Shown: positions 21,280 to 32,779 of the stretch, in pieces | Numbering within the stretch: position 1 is the first letter of the stretch | How the letters are laid out: each line of letters opens with the position of its first letter | Source of the DNA: Shinisaurus crocodilurus | Taxonomy: Eukaryota; Chordata; Lepidosauria; Squamata; Shinisauridae | NCBI GenBank assembly: GCA_021292165.1 | Contig: CM037888.1 | Span: 27,951,140-28,015,139, forward strand | Direction: 5' to 3' | Length of the DNA: 64,000 nucleotides | Made by a program: the position numbers and the translations under genes | The notes under the pieces: model-generated | What the model saw: only the letters and a program-made list of their open reading frames with translations | The model's database searches: none | What the model was told of the DNA's origin: nothing

Positions 21280-22880
21280 CTAATAGCATGCCCCTGACAT
21301 TTTCTCCTGACTTTGAGGAGGAGAAAAGGGAAGTGTTTTTGTGCATGTGAGGCATTGGATCATACCCCTTATATGGCACTTGATGCTCAAGCACAGCTGT
21401 TGACTTCCCTGAAGAAAAAATGCTTTTAATTGCTGAATGGTTGCCTAGATAAGTGCTTTTGTGTCTTATCTTCCAATGTATGCTGAAGGTGTGTGTGGTT
21501 TTGGGTCTTGCTTCCCCCACCCCTCTCTCTTTATTCAGCCTTCTTATTCACCTAACATTTTCACACCCACTTTGGTGCCAAAATCCTCCCTCTTTAGCCC
21601 ATTGGCGACATGACAGTCATTTCCTATGTGTCCCTTTCCGGAATGCAGGCACGCCAGCACTCCGAGCTTTTGTTGAAATGGATTTCAGTCTTCCGTTCCT
21701 GCTTGCCGTGTGTCAGATTATCTGCAAAGAAGGTCACAACCCACTTCCTGTAACTCTGGACACAGGATGAGGAAATGAAGAGGAACAAAGTTACTGACTC
21801 GATTTTGGAGGTCATGGAGGGTGAGGGGCAAGTGCTCAAAAGAAGAAGAAGAAAACACCCTACAATCCGCAACCCCTCAAGCTGTAGGGAGAGGCCTTTC
21901 TGTGGGATTTTCTTTCCTCTTTAAACAAGCAAACAAAACAGACCAACAGAAGATTGTACCTCCCCCCCCCCTCCCAGCAATGTCTTACACTGTGGAATGG
22001 GAAACACTTTTCAAAACAGCTGACAAAACAAATAGGACAGCCTTAGGTCAATGCTGAGGGCTTTTCAAACATATATCATTATTGTCAGAGACTAACTGAA
22101 GCTGTCGGGAAGATTCCGGCCCTGCCTCCTGGCTGGCCCCAAAGGGCAGTGTGGCTATTTTGTCCACTCAGGTTTCCTCTTGTGTGCTTCCAACAAGTTC
22201 TATCTCCCATGCAAAAATGGGAGGTGTTAAAGGTTAAGCATCTGACATGGTGCCAGGCGTATGTCTTCTAACCTGAGGGGGGGGGTCTTCAGTTTTCCTT
22301 ATTGCAGGGTGGGGCACTTGGGAATCTAGCCAGGAGCTGGAGGAGATTACTTTTTGTGCATTTGGCAGAACTTGTTACAGCTGTAGCCACTTTAGAGTTT
22401 CAGCCTGCCGAGAATCCGTACTCAAAGCATATAATGTTCCAGCACCCAAGCTTTTCTGACTACTTCAGATGATGGAACACTTTGCTGATCTTCATATTCA
22501 GAATGTTCTCATGGATGGTACCCCCTGTGCTGGGGCTGGAGCTGGCCCACCCACATTCAGAGTGGGGCAAAGCCCCTCCTGAAAATCAGGATGGGACAGA
22601 TATTCAGGGGAGAGGGGATATTTGGTGGTGGTGGTGGTGGTGGATCCAAACGTACAATATTGCCAAGGTAAGATAGTTTTGTCCTTCCTTGCACAGTTTA
22701 ACAAGCAAGCTGTGACTTCGCTGTGTACACAGCAGCAGCTTGACTGCTGCCCATGTTGAAACCGGATCCTCAGATACTCCTGAGAAACGATGCTATGCAA
22801 TTACATACCACCATTTCCAGGGATGGCATGTCATTATAAGGCAGGAGGGATGGTTGTCCAGCTTGGACCCATAAGGGCAA
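21280..22880. other. Unique-looking stretch
   Basis: No recognised gene or full repeat. A GGT run is at 22622-22643 and a C run at 21961-21971. Short frames lack domains. Confidence 0.45.
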
Positions 22881-22885
22881 CCATC

Positions 22886-23011
22886 TTTTTTTTATTACCC
22901 TTTTTTTGTACTATGACCCTGGGAACAATGATACATCTTATTTATTTATTTATTAGATTTATTAAGTGCCTTATAAAACAGATTCTCTTGCCGTTGCAGA
23001 AATTATAAAAT
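22886..23011 (+). repeat. Near-identical local duplicate, copy B
   Basis: Second copy of 20980-21106, 1.9 kb away in the same orientation. Flanks differ on both sides. Confidence 0.9.
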
Positions 23012-23047
23012 CAAATGAAACGTAGTACAATGAAAATCCAACATACA

Positions 23048-23050
<3 letters not shown>

Positions 23051-23093
<43 letters not shown>
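23051..23093 (+). repeat. (CT)n microsatellite
   Basis: About 20 CT units ending in a C run and then a G run. Confidence 0.95.
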
Positions 23094-23096
<3 letters not shown>

Positions 23097-23569
23097 CCCC
23101 TCCCCCCGGGGGGGCTTTTGTAGCTCCAGTTTCAAAATGTGAGAGAGTTGAGCGGCTGCTATGCACACAGTGAAGCTTAGGCTTGCCTTTTAAACTGTAA
23201 AGAGAAGGCTAACATTATTTTTAAAAGCTGTCAGACTGCCTTGTCAATAGAGTGAGTGGGGGAAAAATATTCGGAAAGTCTTGTATTTTTTCTCTCTCAC
23301 TCCCCCAAAGTCTGAGAAGTATCCCCCAGTACTTTTGCAGAGGATCAAGTCCCCAGTGAAGATGGAAGGAGGAACATTTGTCCCAGTCCTAGTTGGGAGA
23401 GGTCCACTTTGCATTGAGTTGCATGTTTAAATTAGCATGTATGACAGATTTGTGTCCATTTGTTTTTGACCAGAACTGACTTGGTCCACGGAATGAACGT
23501 GGACCTGAATGCAATCTGTGGTTGAAGTCCATACCTTTCCGAGCTTACCATGCAATTTGCTGAATGGAA

Positions 23570-23850
23570 AAGAAAATGTGTCAGCAAAATGTATATTTGA
23601 AAAATGTGCGTGAAAAAAATATGTTATTTTGAAAAATGCACACAAACATGCTTTGACTGATGGGAGAAAAATGTGTAGATTTAAAAAATGTTAACGACTG
23701 TACATTTGAAAAAAAATGTGCTCAAAAATGTGTGTGTGGGGGGGAAGTTCGCAAACTGATATGGACATGAATTGGAGTGAGCTTTGAGGTGGAATTCGGA
23801 GAACCACAACAAGCTTGAGTTTTGCTGATATGCACATCCCAAGTTTAAAT
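23570..23850. repeat. AT-rich AAAATGTG-type dispersed repeat
   Basis: Repeated AAAATGTG, AAAATGCACA and TTTGAAAAATGT motifs, as at 46645-46960, 54600-54905 and 56700-56960. Confidence 0.5.
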
Positions 23851-23907
23851 GCACCCCAAAGGTTGGGAGGTTTAACCTAAAAATTCCTTGCATGTAGAAA
23901 ACTAGTA

Positions 23908-24345
23908 CAGTAATACCTTGGATTACGAGCATAATTGGTTCCAGAACCATGCTCATAATCCAAAGCACTCTTATATCAAATCAAATTTCCCCATAAGAAA
24001 TTATGGGAAATCAAATTATTCGTTCCGCCTCGCCTCCACGGGGCTTCCGGGCAGGGAGCCCCGTGGAGGCAAGGCGCAGCCACTCGCTCTGCCAGTGCCT
24101 CGCGCTGCTGCGCCACCTCCCTGCATGAGGCGCCGGCTGAGCGAGCGGCCGCACCTCGCCTCCACAGGGGCTCGGCAAAGCAGTGGGATGCGCCAGCCCA
24201 GCTTCTAGCATAAATTTAAATTTAAAAGCGGCAGCGGCTCATGTTGCGAGACTTGCTGGTCTTTCAAATTTAAATTTATGCTAAAAATTTCCTCGTCTTA
24301 CGAGTAGCTCGCAAACCGGGTTACTCGTAATCCGAGGTATTACTG
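23908..24345 (+). mobile_element. Tigger-like element with GC-rich core
   Basis: Ends CAGTAATACCTTGGATTACG and CGTAATCCGAGGTATTACTG are inverted, flanked by TA at 23906-23907 and 24346-24347. The core (about 24025-24200) is CpG-rich with an internal hairpin around CTCCACGGGGCTTCC / GGAGCCCCGTGGAGG. A second hairpin uses ATAAATTTAAATTT arms near 24210 and 24270. No transposase frame. Confidence 0.85.
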
Positions 24346-24389
24346 TATAGGCTAGTACCTGGATGAGCTTATACTAGGCTAGTATACTG

Positions 24390-24624
24390 GAGAGCCAGAG
24401 TTATGTAGTGGTTAGGGTTTTGGAACTGGGACTCGGGAGATCCGGGTTCTAGTCCCCGCTCAGCCATGAAACTCACTGGGTGACTTTGGGCCAGTCACTG
24501 ACTCTCAGCCTAACCTACCTCACAGGGTTGTTGTGAGGGTAAAATGGAGAGGAGGAAGATTATGTAAGCTGCCTTGGGTTCCTGGCAGGAAAAAAGGCGG
24601 GGTATAAATATAATACATAAATAA
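24390..24624 (+). mobile_element. MIR-like SINE, full length
   Basis: Head GAGAGCCAGAGTTATGTAGT with an A-box-like GTAGTGGTTAGGG and B box GGGTTCTAGTCC; core ACTCACTGGGTGACTTTGGG and CACAGGGTTGTTGTGAGGG; end CTTGGGTTCCTGGC, GGCGGGGTATAAATATAATA. This is the best forward copy for defining the family. Confidence 0.9.
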
Positions 24625-24701
24625 ACCTGTCTGCCTGATACTCTATATGCAGAGATTTTAAGAATTATGGAGTTGGAAGGATGCCCGGTGTTCCTCTACT
24701 C

Positions 24702-24836
24702 CAGTGTTCTCCAACCTTGGGTCCCCAGATGTTTTTGGCCTACAACTCCCAGTATGCCCCAGCCAGCATGGCTGGCTGGGGCATGCTGGGAGTTGTAGGC
24801 CAAAAACATCTGGGGACCCAAGGTTGGAGAACACTG
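24702..24836. mobile_element. Hairpin hAT-type MITE, near-perfect
   Basis: Same family as 599-728. The arms are almost perfectly complementary from CAGTGTTCTCCAACCTTGGG inward. The flanks CTCTACTC (24694-24701) and CTCTAGTC (24837-24844) match at 7 of 8 bases. Confidence 0.9.
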
Positions 24837-24959
24837 CTCTAGTCCAACCCTCTGCTCCATGCAGGCTGTGCGATGCAGGATGCAGGTACAGCATCTCTAA
24901 GGCAATCCAGTGAGCTCTGCTGAAATACGTCCAGTGTGAAGGAGAGCCCTCCACCTCAC

Positions 24960-25735
24960 AAAGCCCTCCATTCCATTCCCTAACAGCAAATACCGCTAGG
25001 ACATTTCTCCTAATGTTTAGCCAAAATTTGCTTCCCTGCAGTTTTCACCCATGGGTTCTAATCCTGCCCTCTGTAACAATAGAGGACAACTCTGCACCAC
25101 CTTCTCTATCACAGCCTTTCATATTTTAAAATACTGCTACCCTGCCTCCTATTAATCTTCTTTTAAGATCTGTGGTCAAGATGATATAAATATGTTTTAA
25201 ATATATTTGAAATGCATGGGGGTTGTGTGTTTGTTTTAAACACAGGGTAGCAGATTTAAACATCATCTCATGTGGCGTATTGAGCAATAATTTATTTAAA
25301 TAATGTCATGGAAAGGAAGATACTAAGATAAAATATTCTTAGTACTCCAGGCTCTATCACTAGAAATCACGCATCATGCTGAAATATTCCTTATTTGCCA
25401 CCAACAAGATTTGCGCAGAGCGATTCCTTTTCCTCCTTAAAACAAAATGGAAATAGTGACTTTTCTCTGTCTTTTTATTTTCCACTTATTTTGAGGTTTA
25501 AATTAGAGGATTTCACAGTCTCTGGTAGTGGCCCCTGGACACTAAGATTTCATATAAAATAGAAGTGTTCAGTGCTTTCATCCAGTTTGAAATAAGATAA
25601 AGGAGGGTCAATAAAGATGAAATTTCAGAACACACACTTAAAAGTATCTCCTAGCCAGACATTTTCCATTGAAACACTGTATTGAGTGTTACAGCAGTGG
25701 GGGTAATATTTAACTTCCAAGCACTTCAATTTGTC
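24960..25735. other. AT-rich unique-looking stretch
   Basis: No gene recognised. Motifs such as GAGCAATAATTTATTTAAAT occur, but nothing diagnostic. Confidence 0.4.
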
Positions 25736-25737
25736 CA

Positions 25738-26193
25738 TTAGAGCTGAGCTAAAATTTCTCAAAAGCCATTTTTCTGAGAAAATTCCAGAGATCTCCCCCC
25801 CACGCCTGCTAGAAAAAGAAGGCAATTTTGCCAAATTTTCACCAAATATGCTCCAACATGTTCTTTTGAGGCGGCCTACATTTATCGTCCTGTCCACACA
25901 CATATACACAATGCCCCGGAACGAAACTAGGTCTAGAGCATTGTGAAGGATGCAAAATGGTGGCCAGGCCACTAATACCATCGTTACTGCCTTTTGCAGA
26001 AGCAACTCAAAACAAACAAACAAAAAAAATCTTTGGGGAAAATGAAAGAAGCTACTGCAATTGCTAATGGCAAGCGCCAGCCCTGACAAAACTGTCAGAG
26101 AATTGCGCTCCCCCCGCTGAAGAAATTTGGTAAAATGGTTCCCCAACTTCTCTGCCCACAAATAGGGTGGATAATTTCAAGCACAGCTCTAGG
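25738..26193. mobile_element. Possible MITE (TAGAGCTG ends)
   Basis: The left end TTAGAGCTGAGCTAAAATTT is loosely inverted to the right end AATTTCAAGCACAGCTCTAG. A minus-strand frame of 178 codons crosses it but has no domain. Boundaries and superfamily are uncertain. Confidence 0.4.
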
Positions 26194-26511
26194 ATTCATC
26201 TAGGAACCAAAGGAAAAGGAGACCCTACTCACTAGGTGTCATGGACTGTTTGTTTGTTTTATTTTATCATACTTGCTTTTGATTTATAACCACTCTATTA
26301 AGTAAATACCCAAATATAATAAGTAAAGTGCTGTTGTTTACCCTGAGAGTTTGGAGTGACTTATTCACCACGTCTACAGCCTACACCCATGCTATTGGAA
26401 GCTGTAAAAGGACTTGATCTCCTGGAACGGGAGGGGCTTTGAGGAGAGGCAGAGATCTCCCAAAGGCAGGTTAAGGGGTCCCTGCAGTAGCGGAACCTTG
26501 ACACTAGGGTT

Positions 26512-26572
26512 GGAGAGATGTAATGAGTTGTAGTCTAACACATCCGGGGGTACCAGGCTGGGGAAGGCTGAT
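26512..26572. mobile_element. Half MITE
   Basis: GAGTTGTAGTCTAACACATC and GGTACCAGGCTGGGGAAGGC match the right half of the family at 21177. Confidence 0.5.
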
Positions 26573-26780
26573 CTGGTCCAACTGCCTGCTCAAGGCCCCC
26601 TCGACCCCCAGACCCAGCCCATAAAAGACTTTGACCTGGGATAAAATTATTTCTCAATCCAAAATATGGAGATTTCTCAGACACTAAGAAAGCATCAGCT
26701 GACTCATGCCCCGGTACATCTCCATGCCACTCAATAACCTCTATCAAGAAGTATGGCAAGAAGTATGAAACTTCTGGATC

Positions 26781-27092
26781 TGGGGCCGGCCCTACCATTG
26801 GGCAGAGTGAGCGGGTGATCTCAGCAAGCAGATGCTGGGTGATGTGGAGGGGGCAGCAATGGCAGTGCCCTGGCTCTTCCCCACCATTAGAGGACAGGGC
26901 TGTGTGTTCCAAGCAAACTCCCATTCACTCTCCGAGATAGCCTGCGACCCTCAGGTGAGATGGAAGATGCTGTCCTGTCCCATCACCAATGTTGAGAAGT
27001 AAAATCCAATTGCCAGTCCAGCTGGCTTCTGTAGATAAAAGGAAGGCAAAATCTGGCCCTTCACCTCATGCAGCTGTCTTGGGCTGGCCCTG
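26781..27092. mobile_element. hAT MITE (GGGCCGGCCCTACCATT), copy 1
   Basis: Left TGGGGCCGGCCCTACCATTG and right CTTGGGCTGGCCCTG are inverted ends. Flanks TCTGGATC (26773-26780) and TCTGGATA (27093-27100) match at 7 of 8. A related copy is at 50642-50941. Confidence 0.8.
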
Positions 27093-27926
27093 TCTGGATA
27101 GGCCAGGTCTTGTAGAGGTACCAGGAATATAGCCTTCTGCAGTTCTATGGTCAACAGAGAAGTATCTTCTGCCTGCTCAATTTCAGTTCCACTAATGCAC
27201 AGCAGGAAAACACCACCTATAGGAGGTCTGGATTCAGACATGGCCACCTGCAGCCCTGTCTTTTCCTAATACTCTCTTTGTAGTTGCGGTAGTCCCTGTG
27301 GGGCTGGTGATTCGTTGCTATTTATTTTTTCAAATGGGAAACTGAGACTGAGAGAAATTGGCAAACCAGTTGAATGGGCTCAACCTGAACAAGCTTGGGA
27401 TGGAAATGAGTAGTGGTCCAAGAGGCAGGGCACAATGTTTTCTTGAAATTGGCCCTTTAGATGTTTGGCTTGGAAATAGTGAGGGGAGGGGAGAAAAATA
27501 TTTACCAAAATATGTCTTAATGATAAGAATGTTCACCTTTCTTTCTTTCTTTCATCTTGGTAGTGGTACCATATTTTGCCTTATGATTGATTACTGGGGT
27601 TTCCTTCATCCTGACAATAGCCACATTGGCAATCCCAGGCAATCAGGGATCATATAGTGAATATGATGACATCATTATGATATATAGCCAATCAGAAAGC
27701 ATTGCCCTCACTGTCAATAAATGAACACTTGTTTTAATGTTCAAATAATCACCCCAAAATGGAGAGCCAAAAATGTCAGGGGGAAAAAATACATCCATCT
27801 TTCAGCTCCATGCTAAAATTTAATTTGATAGCAGGGAAGGGAAGTCTTGGAAATTGTCCTGGATCATTTTTTTGGCAGGAGCCCAGCTTCTCTGCCATCC
27901 CATGTCTGATTGATTGCAGTGTGAGT

Positions 27927-27931
<5 letters not shown>

Positions 27932-27992
<61 letters not shown>
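27932..27992 (+). repeat. Compound (GT)n-(GA)n microsatellite
   Basis: About 14 GT units run directly into about 16 GA units. Confidence 0.95.
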
Positions 27993-27995
<3 letters not shown>

Positions 27996-28499
27996 ACAAA
28001 GCAATCCAGATCACACTGTGGTCTAATGACAGCTCTGAGAGGTGATCTACGAAATACACAGAAGGAGGTGGTTACAGCAAGGTGTTAGAAAGAATGCTGG
28101 GCTGTATCACTACATTCAGACAGATTCAGGCTTGAAGATTGTGGGGAGAGTCATATTTTTGAATGCTCACCTACCAAACCAAACTAAGCAAAACTTATTA
28201 CAGATGACCTAACATTTCTACATCCAGCTTGGTGTTAAATCCCCCCTCTCTGGTAGATTAGGGGGGGGGGGAAGGTTTAGAATTCTTCCTGATTTGCTGG
28301 TTTATTTCATGCCAGGTGATGCAGGTCTGTAGTGGTGCAGTCCAGAATTCTAACACCACATTCGGTGTAATGTGTGCAAGAGTGCACAGAGTTTTTACAG
28401 GAACACAGAATCCATGGGGAATGGTTTCCCTTCTGTAGTCTTTGACATTCTCCATTTGGAATATTTTCCCTCCTGTTTTAACCCCAGTCCTAATTGCCC

Positions 28500-28860
28500 T
28501 TCAGTATCAAAATTAATTGTGTTTTCTGCTAAAAGGCCAACGTAGCTTAAGGTTGCTCCAGGGTCCTGGCAGCCAATGCATCTTCCGTAAATGGCTTGAT
28601 TGCCGTCTGTGGAGAGGAGTGCTAGGAGAGATTTGCTTGACCGAGGCTATACATTACAGTCCAATTAGGGTGAAGATCGCTACATGAATCTTTAACTTTA
28701 TCTAGTAACTGTCGGCATTGCTAATGGCAACTCGCAGAGTGAGGGAAAAGGCAGAACCCACCTCATCCTGCATCAAAGTTAAAGCTGAGGGCTTCTTGAG
28801 CTTTCTGCAAATAACACTCCAACCCTAAAACACCTACCATATTCTCATGGACATTTGCCT
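28500..28860. promoter_or_regulatory. Candidate conserved non-coding element
   Basis: Repeat-free, mixed composition with homeodomain-like CAATTAGG, CCAATGCATC, TTAACTTTATC and GCTAATGGCAACT. No open frame of interest. Possible enhancer, inferred from composition only. Confidence 0.25.
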
Positions 28861-29034
28861 GACACAGCACAAATCAGCTCCCGGCCCCCAACCCAGTAGA
28901 TCTGCTTCTGTGAAATTGATTTTGTGGATGGATCAATCAATATCCGGATGGTTCACCCATGGAGGAACCTCCAAATGTAAAATTTAGATAAAATTTAGGT
29001 GTCACCTTTATACCATGGCACTTTTGCTCTCCCT

Positions 29035-29180
29035 CTGAACTATAGGCTCCAGTTGCTACCAGAGACAGCCATCTGCTGCCAGGGTACCTTTGTTTCCTCT
29101 GCCCAGTCATGTTCACTTCTGTGAGTCAAGTGGAGGGGCGGGGAAAGGTACCATGGTGCCTCGGCTCTGTGGCTGCAGCA
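29035..29180 (+). repeat. Unclassified dispersed repeat, copy 1
   Basis: Shares TTTGTTTCCT-TGCCCAGTCA, TTCACTTCTGTGAGTCAAGT and GGAGGGG-GGGGAAAGGTACC with 45955-46105. No tail or TIR recognised. Confidence 0.75.
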
Positions 29181-29189
29181 GGACTCCAG

Positions 29190-29960
29190 CCAGTCTGTCA
29201 ACTAATGGTCTAGACAAGAAGTTGCGACCAGGGAAAGTTCGAGATGTTGCAGTGCTTTAGAGGCAGAGAATGCAAAATGCACCTCCATCCCTAGGGGACA
29301 GAAGTATAAAAATAAACTAGATAATGGATCATCCGTTGCCCTTGCATGACACCTCAAAATCTGTCACCTGATGAGGGCCACCTCACATTGCCTAACAGAA
29401 GGGCTGGTTGCAACTCGACCCTAGCAAAGAGAAAGCGGTGCGGCGCTCTCGTGATCAGTTTGGCTCCCTCTCTGTGAGCTGAAATAACTGCACTTTCCAG
29501 CAATGCAGGGAATGCTGACCAAGTCTGACATGGGCAGGTGCTGCTCACTGTCACCATTCTCCACAATCTCTCGCTTACCCCGTGTCGCTGATAGCGGCAG
29601 GACCAGGTCCCTTGTTCCCTGGCTCTGAGAATCCACCATCTGCTCTTAGTCCAGACTTCATGGCACCCAACCAAATTTAGATTTATGACTCCTGCATGCA
29701 GCTAGGAGGAGTGCAGAGTTTCCCCCCAGTTTTCTTTTCTGGCAACTATTAATTAATTCAGGAGAAGGGGGAAGGGAAGGAGAGAAGGAGTATGGAGTGG
29801 AGAAGGAGAAAAAGAAGAAGGAAAGTATCTGAATCAATCAGGGACATAGAACTGGACCTTTTCCACAACCACGCCTTTTGATAATTAGAAAAAGATTTTG
29901 ACACAATGAAGCTCAGTGGGCTTTCCAAGCCCTCAGCCAGGGGTGGCCCTGCCATGGCTG
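29190..29960. other. Unique-looking stretch
   Basis: No gene recognised. A minus-strand frame of 106 codons (29354-29674) is open but lacks any domain, and I see no splice context. Confidence 0.4.
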
Positions 29961-29964
29961 GCTG

Positions 29965-30024
29965 GGGAATGCTGGGAGTTGTAGGACGTTTGTTCTGTCT
30001 AAGCATGCATAGGCTTGCACCCGA
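29965..30024. mobile_element. Half fold-back MITE
   Basis: GCTGGGAGTTGTAGGAC followed by CTAAGCATGCATAGGCTTGC matches the right arm of the 58228-58360 family. Confidence 0.6.
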
Positions 30025-30513
30025 AAAAACTAAATTTTCTGCCCTTTCATGACAACCAACGTCAGCTGCCTGAGACAGCTGCCACACTCTGACTTATATG
30101 GGCAGGGCCAGATCTGCAGTGTGTGTGCATGTACGGGGCTGACAGATGAAGGCAGGAACTGATGTCCAAATGATGCTGCAAGACTTACACGATCATCATC
30201 CCCGTATTTTGCTTCTCTGCCAGGAAGCGAAGAAAGACGTGCCTGAGAGTAGTGCCTTAACTTGAATAAAGTTTCTGTTTTTACTATAGGTTTCAGAAGA
30301 TGCTTTGAGCAATTGTGACAGGAGCCAGGAGGAGGCCATCAAATGTAAACACGACCAGGGCAAATGTGGGTACAGTGGCCACTTACATATTGCCCAAAAA
30401 AGAGAGAAGAGGAAATGCACCACTGAAAAAGAGGACAAAAGAGGACACCAATTTGGATAACATTTGCGTATGATAATGTATACGCATTGCTGCAAACGTA
30501 GAAATATTAACTA

Positions 30514-30516
<3 letters not shown>

Positions 30517-30569
<53 letters not shown>

Positions 30570-30792
30570 ACCCCACCTTTTTGCCTGCAAGGAACCCAAG
30601 GCAGCTTACATAATCCTCCTCCTCCTCCTCTCCATTTTATCCTCATAACAACCCTGTGAGGTAGGATAGGCTGATGAGAGTCCGTGACTGACCCAAAGTC
30701 ACCCAGGGAGCTTCATGGCCGAGTGGGGAGTAGAACCCGGATCTCCCGAGTCCCAGTCCAACACTCTCACCATTGCGTCACGCTGGCTCTCC
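30517..30792 (-). mobile_element. MIR-like SINE with (TTA)n tail
   Basis: Reversed SINE: tail expanded to TTA repeats (30517-30567), AATACCCCACCTTTTTGCC, CTCATAACAACCCTGTGAGG core, CACCCAGGGAGCTTCATGGC, and a tRNA head ending GCGTCACGCTGGCTCTC. Confidence 0.88.
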
Positions 30793-31085
30793 TATAATTT
30801 AAATAGAAATACAATAGTGGAGAAAACTAACCAGGTGACTTCTGTGCCTGCTCTGTCCAGTCTGCTGTCCAGGTGCTACCGTTGGTGGAGCAAGTTCAAG
30901 ACCCTGCTCTCCTGCCTTCAAAGAAAGGACTTTCTTCTGGCAGCTCTTAAAAAGAGAGGACTGCCTTCTGACAAGTAGGACACCTGGCCACCCTAAATGT
31001 AGGACCAGCAGCAATGGCATTCCAACATCCTGTTACAGCCCCAGAGCTGCCTTACATCTCAGCAGTGGCTGGAATGGGGGTTGTG

Positions 31086-31872
31086 CATGGCCGGATTAAG
31101 ATAGGGGCTGTGGGAGCGGCCGCTCCAGGCCCTTAACAGATAATCGGCCCGCAATTATAGGGACACGCGGCGATTTTTCCCCCTTTGGAGTTAGCTCTGA
31201 TCGTTATCATTCAGCATAATTAATGATTTTTTCAAGATTAGAAAGGTGTTCTAAGCACATCTGCATTACAGGCTTGAGGCAAGACCTAGCAAGAACTGTT
31301 GTTCTCAAATTAGCATTTCAGTATCTTTGCATTTCAATCACTGTTACTACATTTCTTTGTGAGAACGTCTAGCACATGGGGGGCTTGCTAGGGTCTGTAA
31401 TATTCAGATTTAGAAGGGACCTCTCTCTCCAGCCTCGAGCAAAAGATCTTTCTGATTCGCAGCTCAATTGTCCAAATGCTAGTTTAACAAAAAAAAAAAA
31501 AAAAAAAGCAACAAGAACAACACAATTATTCTTGGCCCAGCAAAGCTCCCTGCATTTTTGTTGTGGCTGCTTTTTTTTTTTTTTAATAAATAATTTGGGG
31601 GAAATTGGGAAGACCCTTACTGATGAGCTGCAGGAGTTTTTGAGTTTTTGCTCCGGCTGGTCCTGATGGCCCTCCTCTGCACAGGTAAGGTTCAAAAGTT
31701 TGACTCTTTTGATCTGCAAGTTCTCCTTCTCCTTCTCCTTCTTTTCTGTAAAAGGGCTTTCCCTCTTTTGTGAGCCAAACTGAACGTAAGGGCTGTGTGT
31801 TTGTGGGTGTGGGTGTCTGCCTTTTGGGGGTGTTGATCCTCCTGCCGCCTGCAAAATGTCACCTGCTTGGCT

Positions 31873-31912
<40 letters not shown>

Positions 31913-32349
31913 ACGTGCGCTTTCATGGGGAATTGTGTGGCATTTTTTTAAGTTTTATTTTGAAAAACCCCAGAGAACAGAGTTCACCAAATATCCCTCT
32001 TGGATATTTTGGACTACAGTTCTCATTTGCCTCAGGCAGCATGGCCAGTGGCTGGGGAAGATGGGAGCTGGGCCCCCAAACATTTGGAAGGGGAAGACTG
32101 CCCTAGAGGTTAAAAAACGTGGAGGTACTTATCATCAACGATATGTGATGAATGGTTTTATTGAGTTAACAAGCTTATTGTTTACAAAAAAAGAAATATT
32201 TTCAATATGTTTCTGTTTTGGCACTTTAATGGTAATTAAAATATTTAATTTGTTTTAATATAAAATTGCGTCTTCATTTTATTTATTTCCATAAAAAGGC
32301 CCACCAAAATCCTCAGCACCAGGCCCATAATGCTCTTAATCCGGCCCTG
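31086..32349. mobile_element. hAT element, 1264 bp, exact TSD
   Basis: Ends CATGGCCGGATTAAGA and CTCTTAATCCGGCCCTG are inverted, bracketed by an exact 8-bp duplication GGGTTGTG at 31078-31085 and 32350-32357. The interior has an A run (31489-31507), a T run, a GT repeat and a hairpin MITE-like stretch near 31990-32105. No recognisable transposase, so it is non-autonomous or a decayed deletion derivative. Confidence 0.88.
31878..31911 (+). repeat. (GT)n microsatellite
   Basis: About 17 GT units inside the hAT. Confidence 0.95.
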
Positions 32350-32683
32350 GGGTTGTGAAAGGAGCTGAAAAACAGTAGACCCAGGCCAGGAGTGGGGGGA
32401 GGACACCAGGAGAGAGGCACCACCACCAGGGATGGTGGCAGATAGAGAACCTAATGGCTCAGTGTTGAGGACAACCTCTCTGTCTACACAACCATCATCA
32501 GTGGGGCAGAGACAGGAGTCAGCAAGCTTACATGATAGGGCTATTGCCTCCTCTACCTGCACCCCCATTTTCAGGCTACCTACAACTCCACTTGCAAGAG
32601 GTGCAACTACATAGACAATGCTGTGGAGTGGGGGGGCAGTCAGCTTAGGGTGAGGTGAGTGCTTTATGCCCTAACCTGTGTGA

Positions 32684-32758
32684 ACCAGTGTGGTGTAGTG
32701 GTTGGACTGGGACTCAGGAGATCCAGGTTCTAGTCCCCCACTTAGCCATGAAGTGATG
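32684..32758 (+). mobile_element. MIR-like SINE head fragment
   Basis: CCAGTGTGGTGTAGTGGTTG, GACTCAGGAGATCCAGGTTC and TAGTCCCCCACTTAGCCATG are the tRNA head (A and B boxes); truncated in the core. Confidence 0.8.
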
Positions 32759-32779
32759 GTTGCTGTGACATCTCACAAT

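Larger units (their letters stand above)
27110..29030. other. Largely unique stretch with microsatellites
   Basis: No gene recognised. It contains the GT/GA microsatellite at 27932-27992, a G run near 28261, and a repeat-free segment at 28500-28860 flagged separately. Confidence 0.45.

Noticed and set aside
24390..24480. Functional tRNA genes at SINE heads
   Set aside because: A and B boxes are present, but no cloverleaf can be closed and the heads continue into SINE cores.
25625..26161. 178-codon minus frame
   Set aside because: No domain, crosses a probable MITE with inverted ends, and amino-acid composition looks random.
31369..31926. 185-codon minus frame
   Set aside because: Contains translated CA, A and T runs inside a hAT; no domain.
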